NCBI GenBank assembly: GCA_034437895.1
Contig: DAOTTO010000233.1
Span: 1 to 21,919, forward strand
Direction of reading: 5' to 3'
Length of the DNA: 21,919 nt
Source of the DNA: JANRLJ01 sp034437895
GTDB taxonomy: Bacteria > Chloroflexota > Anaerolineae > Aggregatilineales > Phototrophicaceae
The translations under genes were made by a program, and so were the position numbers. Below the pieces are notes generated by a model, which saw only the letters and a list, made by a program, of their open reading frames with translations, did no database searches and was not told the DNA's origin. Positions 13,736-19,684 of this stretch are shown in pieces (positions within the stretch are counted from its first letter, which is position 1; each line of letters opens with the position of its first letter).

Positions 13736-14383
13736 TTGGCTCGCAAACCCGCCGATCAATCTGTACACAAAGACGACATCATCCTCGCGGCGGCTGATGT
13801 ATTGCGCCGCAATGGGTATGAAGCAACCACAATGAAGGACATCGCCGCCGAGGTCAACTTAACAGCGGCAAGCCTCTATCATCACTTCAAAAATAAAGAT
13901 ACGCTACTCCTTGCCGTTCTGGAAGGTGGCTTGAATCACGTTGTCGAACTACTGACCCCTATCGTCAATTCTGATCGACCTTATGCTGAAAAACTGACCG
14001 AGATGATTAAGCTGCATATCGTGAGCGTGACGCGCAATACGGCTGTGGGCGCGGCGATGGTGTTTGAGATTCGCTCGCTGATGAGCTTTAAAGCGCCGCC
14101 TCGTAACGGTGGGCAGTTCGATGCTGAAATTATGGAAGAATTCATCGAGCGTCGTGCAGCATTCTTTACCCTACGCGATCAATTTGAAGAGCAGTTCCGC
14201 TGTGTCATTCGGGATGGCATCGCGGCAGGCGACTTCCGTCCGGTGGACGTGCCGATCTTTGTCAAGACGATGCTTGGCGCACACAACTGGGTGGCGGTCT
14301 GGTATAAGCCCGATGGGCGGCTGCAAGGCGAGTCTATCGCCGCGATGACGGCGGAGACATTTCTCCGTGCGCTGCAAGTTTAA
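13736..14383 (+). CDS. TetR/AcrR-family regulator, candidate fatty-acid degradation repressor
   Basis: A 215-residue regulator. The HTH reads IILAAADVLRRNGYEATTMK, DIAAEVNLTAASLYHHFKNK (about residues 15-55), a clear TetR_N domain with SLYHHFKNKD. The C-terminal helical domain (EFIERRAAFFTLRDQFEEQF, VKTMLGAHNWVAVWYKPDGR) resembles acyl-CoA-responsive regulators such as KstR2-like proteins by general pattern only. The start is TTG at 13736 with AAAGGA 7 bases upstream. Its promoter has a site shared with the thiolase promoter, and the following genes are acyl-CoA enzymes, so it is the best candidate to control the beta-oxidation genes in the window. The SDR follows after 101 bases, with a small TCTTTG/CAAAGA hairpin (14442-14456) in the gap. 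Confidence 0.9.
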   Translation: MARKPADQSVHKDDIILAAADVLRRNGYEATTMKDIAAEVNLTAASLYHHFKNKDTLLLAVLEGGLNHVVELLTPIVNSDRPYAEKLTEMIKLHIVSVTRNTAVGAAMVFEIRSLMSFKAPPRNGGQFDAEIMEEFIERRAAFFTLRDQFEEQFRCVIRDGIAAGDFRPVDVPIFVKTMLGAHNWVAVWYKPDGRLQGESIAAMTAETFLRALQV

Positions 14384-14484
14384 GGTGAAACTATGAACTT
14401 TGTAATCACAGATATGTAAATTTTCGTTGGGTTCTTGTGATTCTTTGTCCCAAAGATTACTTTCTCAAAAAATAGGATTTTCTA

Positions 14485-15306
14485 ATGAAATTACTTGAAG
14501 GAAAAGTCGCCATTATTACAGGCAGCGGACGCGGAATCGGCGCGGCGACGGCGGCACTTTTTGCCGAACACGGCGCGAAGGTCGTCGTCACCGATATTGA
14601 TCCCGCGCCTGCCAAAGACACTGCCATGCGGATTATGGCCTCTGGCGGCACGGCTTTGGCTGTTTCTGCTGATGTAACCGACTCCGGTGGCATCGAGGAG
14701 CTGATTGGGCAGACCATCCATACTTATGGCGGCATTGATATTCTCGTCAATAACGCCGGATACACATGGGACGGCATGGCGCACAAGATGGGCGATGAGC
14801 AGTGGGAAGCCATGCTCAATATTCATTTGACCGCGCCGTTTAAGATGATCCGCGCTTGTGTACCCTATATGCGCGAGGCGGCGAAGGCCGAAATGACCAA
14901 CGGCGGCAAGGCGAAAGCGCGTAAAATCATCAATATCAGCAGCACGTCCGGCACACGCGGCAATATCGGTCAGTTGAATTATGCGGCGGGTAAAGCGGGT
15001 GTGATCGGCATGACCAAGACACTGGCGAAAGAATGGGGCGGCTTTAATATTCAGGTCAACGCCATCGCTTATGGTTTTATCGAAACGCGCCTGACGCAAG
15101 CCGATGAAGGCGGGGACTTTACCGAGCGCGAGGGCAAAAAGATCAAACTAGGGATTCCCGATCAGATGCGCCAGATGGCTTTTATGATGATTCCGGCGGG
15201 ACGCGCAGGAACGCCGGACGAAGCCGCCGGGCCGATGCTGTTTTTCGCCAGCGAACTCTCGAATTATGTTTCCGGGCAGGTGTTAGAAATTACTGGCGGG
15301 TTGTAG
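14485..15306 (+). CDS. Short-chain dehydrogenase/reductase (FabG-like)
   Basis: A 273-residue NAD(P)-dependent oxidoreductase that interconverts hydroxy and keto groups, in this setting probably on a 3-hydroxyacyl-CoA or -ACP. It has TGSGRGIG (residues 12-19), NNAG (89-92), the catalytic Ser in NISSTSG, and Y166-x3-K170 in NYAAGKAGVIGMTKTLAKEW. The acidic residue after beta-2 in VVTDIDPA favours NAD over NADP. A roughly 20-residue Lys-rich insertion (REAAKAEMTNGGKAKARK) before the catalytic Ser resembles larger 3-oxoacyl-ACP-reductase-like members. Two microprotein ORFs follow at 21 and 11 bases, probably in the same transcript. Confidence 0.9.
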   Translation: MKLLEGKVAIITGSGRGIGAATAALFAEHGAKVVVTDIDPAPAKDTAMRIMASGGTALAVSADVTDSGGIEELIGQTIHTYGGIDILVNNAGYTWDGMAHKMGDEQWEAMLNIHLTAPFKMIRACVPYMREAAKAEMTNGGKAKARKIINISSTSGTRGNIGQLNYAAGKAGVIGMTKTLAKEWGGFNIQVNAIAYGFIETRLTQADEGGDFTEREGKKIKLGIPDQMRQMAFMMIPAGRAGTPDEAAGPMLFFASELSNYVSGQVLEITGGL

Positions 15307-15327
15307 GATTTAGAAAAGGGGTAAATC

Positions 15328-15411
15328 ATGTGTAATTTTGTATTCTGGATCGTTGTCGAAGCGCTCATCTTTGGGCTTTTGCGCCGCGCCAAGCGTAGAC
15401 GGATATTTTAA
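15328..15411 (+). CDS. Microprotein 1, predicted single-helix membrane protein (27 aa)
   Basis: An ATG ORF of 27 codons. Residues 3-18 (NFVFWIVVEALIFGLL) form one hydrophobic helix, followed by a strongly positive tail (RRAKRRRIF), which predicts a membrane protein with the C-terminus in the cytoplasm. AAAAGGGG lies 6 bases before the ATG. It starts 21 bases after the SDR stop and its own TAA overlaps the AAGGAG of the next microprotein. Short hydrophobic ORFs can arise by chance, but a good ribosome site, a typical helix plus basic anchor, and tandem spacing support a real gene. No function can be assigned. Confidence 0.5.
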   Translation: MCNFVFWIVVEALIFGLLRRAKRRRIF

Positions 15412-15422
15412 GGAGACGACTC

Positions 15423-15512
15423 GTGGAATTAATCACACCAACAACTGACATTAACCGCCTTATTCTCATCGCGTTCATCATTGCTGGGATCATCATTTTA
15501 AATGTGTCGTAA
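15423..15512 (+). CDS. Microprotein 2, predicted single-helix membrane protein (29 aa)
   Basis: A GTG-started ORF of 29 codons with a near-ideal AAGGAG ribosome site (15410-15415) 7 bases upstream. The N-terminal part (MELITPTTDINR) is polar; residues 13-27 (LILIAFIIAGIIILN) form one very hydrophobic helix. It starts 11 bases after microprotein 1 and the two look like a translationally linked pair behind the SDR gene. Small one-helix proteins often bind and tune membrane enzymes, but there is no direct clue here. Confidence 0.5.
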   Translation: MELITPTTDINRLILIAFIIAGIIILNVS

Positions 15513-15557
15513 GATAAAATACGCTTGCTATCACTAACATCAGATTAATAATTTTAA

Positions 15558-15578
15558 GGGCGAGGCACGCCTCGCCCC
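15558..15578. repeat. GGGCGAGG hairpin in the 15513-15660 gap
   Basis: GGGCGAGG (15558-15565), CACG loop, CCTCGCCC (15570-15577): a perfect 8-bp GC-rich stem with no T-tract. It is of the same design as the hairpins at 10078, 10893 and 11846. The rest of this gap has a TATAAT (15598-15603) without a clear -35 and the leader of the next gene, with GAGGA 6 bases before its ATG. Confidence 0.6.
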
Positions 15579-15660
15579 TATTACAGAGAACCAGATTTAT
15601 AATTGGTTTATCTGCGATTGCTTTTACCAATAACTAACGACTAAAAACTGAGGACTATTC

Positions 15661-16758
15661 ATGGTTTCATTCACACTCACTGAAGATCAGCAGTTGCTTG
15701 TTGATACGATTCGCCGCTACGCCAACAAAGATATTCGTCCAATTATCCACGAAGCGGACGAAGCCAGCGAACCGCCGCTGAATGTCGTCAAAACGGGCTG
15801 GCAGTTGGGGCTGATTCCGTCGGCTATTCCCGGCGAACTCGGCGGTTTCGGCGAAATGAGTGCATTGACCGGGGCATTAGCCTGTGAGGAATTGGCATTT
15901 GGCGATCTTTCCGTTGCGCTGCACATCCTCACGCCTGCTTTGTTTGCTTATCCGGTGACGTTATTCGGGACGGCGGAACAACGCGAATCGCTGCTGCCGA
16001 TGTTTCTGGAAGAAGCCTTCTCCCCTGCGACGGCGGCATTTTTAGAACCGGGAATCAGCTTTGATGCGTTTGCGCTGAAAACCGTCGCAGCTTCCGAGGG
16101 AGATGGCATTTCGCTCAACGGCACAAAAGCCTATGTTCCGCTGGCGGAAACGGCGACTCATTTGCTGGTCTATGCGCGTAAAAGCGAATCCGGCGCATCC
16201 GAAGCCTATATTGTGGAAAAATCGGTGGAAGGTGTTGTCATCGAAAAGCGCGAGGTGTTGATGGGCTTACGCGCCTTTCCGACCTATCGCGTTAATTTTA
16301 ACAATGTCAAGCTGTCTGCTTCGGCGCGATTGGGCGGGGCAGTCGGGATTGATTTTCAGGCGATTGTGAATCGGCAAAATGTGGCACTGACGGCGTTAGC
16401 AGTCGGCGTGGCACGGGCATCGTTTGAATATGCGCGGGATTATGCCAAGCAGCGTGTCCAATTCGGCAAGCCCATCGCGCAAAATCAGTCAATTGCGTTT
16501 ATGCTGGCGGAAATGGCGATTGAGATTGATGCGGCGCGGTTGATGGCGTGGGAAGCGGCGTGGAAATTAGATCGCGGTGAGGATGCCACCCAAGAAGCCT
16601 ATCTTGCGCGGCAGTTTAGCGAAAAAGCGGCCTTATTCGTAACAGACAGCGGTGTACAGACCCTCGGCGGTTATGGCTTCATCCGTGAATATCCGGCGGA
16701 GCGCTGGTTACGGAATGGACGCGGCTTTGTGACGTTTGATGGGCTGGCGATTGTTTAA
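15661..16758 (+). CDS. Divergent acyl-CoA dehydrogenase-like protein
   Basis: A 365-residue member of the acyl-CoA dehydrogenase fold: FTLTEDQQLLVDTIRRYANK, an all-helical N-domain, middle beta-domain, and C-terminal FAD-binding helices with RVQFGKPIAQNQSIAFMLAEMA and VQTLGGYGFIREYPAERWLR. Key positions are changed. The loop that normally reads TEPxAGSD is LEPGISFDA, and the YEGT segment holding the catalytic Glu reads FDGL, placing Asp360 where Glu is expected; the chain then ends after five more residues, without the usual C-terminal helix. Activity is therefore doubtful. It may be the non-catalytic partner of another dehydrogenase, or act on another substrate. The stop codon overlaps the ATG of the DinB-like gene by one base (TAATG). 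Confidence 0.85.
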   Translation: MVSFTLTEDQQLLVDTIRRYANKDIRPIIHEADEASEPPLNVVKTGWQLGLIPSAIPGELGGFGEMSALTGALACEELAFGDLSVALHILTPALFAYPVTLFGTAEQRESLLPMFLEEAFSPATAAFLEPGISFDAFALKTVAASEGDGISLNGTKAYVPLAETATHLLVYARKSESGASEAYIVEKSVEGVVIEKREVLMGLRAFPTYRVNFNNVKLSASARLGGAVGIDFQAIVNRQNVALTALAVGVARASFEYARDYAKQRVQFGKPIAQNQSIAFMLAEMAIEIDAARLMAWEAAWKLDRGEDATQEAYLARQFSEKAALFVTDSGVQTLGGYGFIREYPAERWLRNGRGFVTFDGLAIV

Positions 16759-17282
16759 TGGCGAAAGAACAACTCGTATTTGAGGCTTTGCCGGATTGTG
16801 ACCCGCAAATCGGGCGTGCGCTGTGGCAGTTAGAAGATACCCGTATCCTAACGCAGCGCACCCTAGAGGTGATGAATCCGCTGTTGTTGGATTGGCAGCC
16901 GGAAGCGAATAGTCATTCCATCGGGACACTGCTTTACCATATCGCTATGATTGAGGCCGATTGGTTGTATAACGAGGTGTTAGAGGCTGAATGGCCTGCC
17001 GAATTTACCTTCTTGTTTCCGCAAGATGTCCATGATGAGCAGGGACGGTTAAGCATCGTGAAGGGGCAATCTTGGGACGAACACTGGTCACGGCTGAATC
17101 ATGTGCGGACGCGCGTCTTGAATACCTATAAAGGCATGACGCTGGATGATTTCCGCCGCGCGCGATCCCTGCCAGATTACGATGTCACGCCGGAATGGGT
17201 GCTGCATCATCTGTGCCAGCATGAAGCCGAACATCGCAGCGAAATGGCGGCCTTGCGAACAATGGGCGAGGGGGTGCTTTAA
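16758..17282 (+). CDS. DinB/YfiT-like four-helix metal-binding protein
   Basis: A 174-residue protein of the DinB-like superfamily, a four-helix bundle with three His ligands, some members of which are thiol transferases or metal hydrolases. The His triad is visible: H61 in GTLLYHIAMIEADW, and H155 and H159 in HLCQHEAEHRSEM, the family's C-terminal H-x3-H. Conserved WVLHHLCQHEAEH is close to the domain consensus. The function in this family cannot be predicted; bacillithiol or mycothiol transfer is known for some. Translation is probably coupled to the dehydrogenase-like gene before it (TAATG overlap), and the next ATG lies 5 bases after its stop, so the three genes form one unit. Confidence 0.8.
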   Translation: MAKEQLVFEALPDCDPQIGRALWQLEDTRILTQRTLEVMNPLLLDWQPEANSHSIGTLLYHIAMIEADWLYNEVLEAEWPAEFTFLFPQDVHDEQGRLSIVKGQSWDEHWSRLNHVRTRVLNTYKGMTLDDFRRARSLPDYDVTPEWVLHHLCQHEAEHRSEMAALRTMGEGVL

Positions 17283-17287
17283 CCACA

Positions 17288-17680
17288 ATGGGAATCGCAG
17301 TTATATGGGACAATCTCGAAAAATCCATCCTGCGCTACGATATTCAGGGCGCGTGGACGTGGGATGATTTGCGCCGCGCAATGGACGAAATTTTTACGCT
17401 GATGGATGAGTCATCTGCGCCGCGAATCGGCACGATAGCCAATTTTGTCGCGGGTGTAAAAATTCCCGGTGATGCGTTAAGCCGTCTGAGCGAATTTACC
17501 GGACGCAGCCATCCCAAAGCCGGATTAACCGTGATCGTCGGCGCGGGATTTATCCTGAAAACAGCTTTCAGTGCATTTAAGAGAGCGGCATCATTGGCAG
17601 GCAAACCTGTCGATTTCGCTTATGCGGATACATTGGATTCGGCAAGAAAGTTGATCGGACAGCATAAAAACAGAAATTAA
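17288..17680 (+). CDS. Uncharacterised protein, possibly STAS/SpoIIAA-like
   Basis: A 130-residue soluble protein. The alternating strand/helix pattern (IAVIWDNLEKSILRYDIQGA, WTWDDLRRAMDEIFTLMDES, IGTIANF, LTVIVGAGFILKTAFSAFKR) resembles SpoIIAA-like/STAS domains, by pattern only. A damaged paralogue lies at 19205-19612, sharing W....K.I..Y...G.WTW, the middle strand and G(L/I)TV(I/V)(V/I)G. It starts 5 bases after the DinB-like stop, in the same operon. Its stop codon coincides with the first bases of a dispersed palindromic repeat. No catalytic residues stand out; a regulatory or ligand-binding role is possible. Confidence 0.65.
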   Translation: MGIAVIWDNLEKSILRYDIQGAWTWDDLRRAMDEIFTLMDESSAPRIGTIANFVAGVKIPGDALSRLSEFTGRSHPKAGLTVIVGAGFILKTAFSAFKRAASLAGKPVDFAYADTLDSARKLIGQHKNRN

Positions 17681-17752
17681 CCGCCAAGACACCAAGAGCG
17701 CGAAGAGAAATTCTTAAATAATTTTCTTGGTGGCCTTAGCGACTTGGTGGTT
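17679..17752. repeat. Dispersed palindromic repeat, copy 2 (AACCGCCAAGAC type)
   Basis: The left arm AACCGCCAAGACACCAAGAG and right arm CTTGGTGG...CGACTTGGTGGTT fold into a long imperfect hairpin around an A/T-rich centre; about 20 of 29 arm positions pair. It begins on the last two bases of the preceding stop codon. It is the better-preserved relative of 8699-8770. The remaining bases up to 17796 hold the leader of the next gene with AGGAG at 17782-17786. Confidence 0.65.
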
Positions 17753-17796
17753 CAAAATGAATTTGAAGCCACAATTAGACCAGGAGACAAATAAGT

Positions 17797-19062
17797 ATGG
17801 CGATTGATTTTGAAATTCCCGAACACATTACTCAGACGGCGCAGATGGTCAAGTACATCGCTGAAAGCACCATGCGCCCCTTTTCCCGTGAGTTAGATGA
17901 AAACGAACATGCCCGCCCGACGGCCTTCATCGAAGCCATGTGGCCTTTGCTGAGTGGACAGCAAAAATCCACGCTCAAGAAAATGAAGGAACGGGCAGAA
18001 AGCAGCGGCGCAGCGGTCAAAGAGCGCGTCGGGCGCGGCACATATCTTAACTTGATGATTATGGTTGAGATGTTGTCATGGGGCGATGCCGGGATTTACC
18101 TGTGCCTGCCGAGTCCAGCATTAGGCGGTTCTGCGATTGAGGCCGTCGGCACGAATGAACAGAAAATTCGTCTGCTGACTCGCTTCGCGGAAGGCGATCA
18201 ACCCGTGTGGGGTGCGATGGCGATGACCGAACCGGGCGCAGGGTCAGATACATCCTCCATCCAGACGACGGCTGAATTTGACGAGGAACACAATGAATGG
18301 GTGCTGAACGGCGAGAAGATCTTCTGCACCAGTGGCGGGTTAGCGCTCAATGAATCCAACGGCCTCGTAATCGTTTGGGCGACAGTTAATCGTCAAGCTG
18401 GACGCGCCGGGATGAAACCGTTTGTCGTCGAGGCAGGAACGCCCGGTGTAAAGGTCGTCAAAGCGGAAAAGAAACATGGCATTCGCGCCAGTGATACCGT
18501 CGCCATCAGCTTCCAGAATGCGCGAGTCCCGGCGGATAACATCCTCGGCAGCGCGGATTTACAGGCCAGCGGCGAAAATAAAGGGTTTAAAGGCGCGATG
18601 GCGACGTTTGATGCCAGTCGTCCATTAGTTGCTGCCAGCGCATTGGGGCCAGCCCGTGCTGCACTCGAATTCACCAAAGAAAAATTGACGGAAGAAGGCA
18701 TCGAGATTCGCTATGATATTCCGCGCCATAAATTGACTGCGATTCAGCGCGATGTTTTAGAAATGGAAGCGCAGTTGAAGGCGGCGTATCTCCTCACACT
18801 GCGGGCGATTGCGATGCTCGACGAGGGTATCCCAAATCCGCTGGAAGCATCGATGGCGAAGGTCAAAGCAGGCAAAATGGGCAGTTGGATTTGCCATAAA
18901 GCGGTTGAAGTGCTGGGGCCGCTCGGTTACAGCCGTGAATGGCTGGTTGAGAAGTGGATGAGAGATGCAAAGATCGCCGAAATTTACGAAGGGACAAATC
19001 AAATCAATACGTTGATCGTCGCCCGTCAAATTTTAAATTACACGCGCAAAGAACTGAGCTGA
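17797..19062 (+). CDS. Acyl-CoA dehydrogenase
   Basis: A 421-residue FAD enzyme that makes trans-2-enoyl-CoA from acyl-CoA, the first step of beta-oxidation, passing electrons to ETF. All core motifs are present: AMAMTEPGAGSDTSS (FAD/substrate loop), WVLNGEKIFCTSG, KKHGIRASDTVAISFQNARV, and LVEKWMRDAKIAEIYEGTNQ with catalytic Glu398, then INTLIVARQIL. An N-terminal region with a charged insertion (KSTLKKMKERAESSGAAVKE) is slightly unusual. In contrast to the protein at 15661 it looks fully active. It may be a FadE-type enzyme that works with FadN and the thiolase; chain-length preference cannot be told. Confidence 0.93.
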   Translation: MAIDFEIPEHITQTAQMVKYIAESTMRPFSRELDENEHARPTAFIEAMWPLLSGQQKSTLKKMKERAESSGAAVKERVGRGTYLNLMIMVEMLSWGDAGIYLCLPSPALGGSAIEAVGTNEQKIRLLTRFAEGDQPVWGAMAMTEPGAGSDTSSIQTTAEFDEEHNEWVLNGEKIFCTSGGLALNESNGLVIVWATVNRQAGRAGMKPFVVEAGTPGVKVVKAEKKHGIRASDTVAISFQNARVPADNILGSADLQASGENKGFKGAMATFDASRPLVAASALGPARAALEFTKEKLTEEGIEIRYDIPRHKLTAIQRDVLEMEAQLKAAYLLTLRAIAMLDEGIPNPLEASMAKVKAGKMGSWICHKAVEVLGPLGYSREWLVEKWMRDAKIAEIYEGTNQINTLIVARQILNYTRKELS

Positions 19063-19204
19063 TGAAATGAGGGGCGGCTGGCCTGTATTCCGTCGCCCTA
19101 AACTTTGCCTAGAGATCAGTTTTACCCCCTTAAATTTTTTCGTTATATAGGCTTCTTTGTTGTACAATGCGAATAGACAAAGAAATAAATAGGGAACTGC
19201 TATA

Positions 19205-19612
19205 ATGCCTGTTACGCTTGAGTGGTTCGACGAACAGAAAACCATTATTCACTATCGTTATATTGGTGACTGGACATGGCAGGAATATCATGTGATGTTC
19301 GATCAGTCCGATGCATGATATGCCAGTGTCCCACATCGGGTTGATGCCATTCTTGACCTACGTAAAAGTGGTGGCTTTCCGCTCGGTACCATTGGGCAGC
19401 TCAGACGTGCTACGGCAACAAATACCCCCAACTGGGGCATTACGGTTGTTATCGGCTGGGACATTTTCGGTAATGCTTTATATCGAACTATGCGGATGCT
19501 TTATCCCCGTCATGCGGTTGTGAGCCGCTATTTGCTGGGTAATAGCGTCGATCATGCCTTGCAGATGATTGCCGAATCACGCGCTGAAGAAGCGATCAAC
19601 CCCAGTTCGTAA
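19205..19612 (+). pseudogene. Paralogue of the STAS-like gene interrupted by an in-frame TGA
   Basis: A frame of 136 codons starting at ATG 19205 (AGGGA 9 bases upstream). It begins PVTLEWFDEQKTIIHYRYIG then DWTWQEYHVMFDQSDA, reaches TGA at codon 38 (19316-19318), and continues in the same frame with VDAILDLRKSGGFPLGTIGQ, NWGITVVIGWDIFGNALYRT and a normal stop at 19610-19612. Across both halves it aligns with the intact gene at 17288, so a single base change, or an error, split it. A TACAAT (19163-19168) and the ribosome site look intact. TGA as a sense codon is unlikely because TGA ends several intact genes here. The gap before it (19063-19204) has only a weak AGGGGCG/CGCCCT inverted repeat (19070-19099). 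Confidence 0.75.
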
Positions 19613-19644
19613 CCCCAAATCTGGCAAAATCTGGTACACTTTTC

Positions 19645-19668
19645 CCGAATAATCTAATGATGATTCGG
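19645..19668. promoter_or_regulatory. Palindrome with TAATCTA half-site ahead of fadN
   Basis: CCGAATAATC-TAAT-GATGATTCGG, 9 of 10 pairs symmetric, lies 16 bases before the fadN ATG and just ahead of an AAGG ribosome site. It contains TAATCTA (19650-19656), the half-site of the palindromes before the thiolase and third TetR genes. It could be an operator or a leader hairpin. Confidence 0.45.
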
Positions 19669-19684
19669 AAAGGTTTTTAAAAAC

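Noticed and set aside
19316..19318. TGA read as a sense codon (recoding or selenocysteine)
   Set aside because: TGA ends intact genes here (11794, 19062), the position is not a known Sec site, and no SECIS-like structure was evident.
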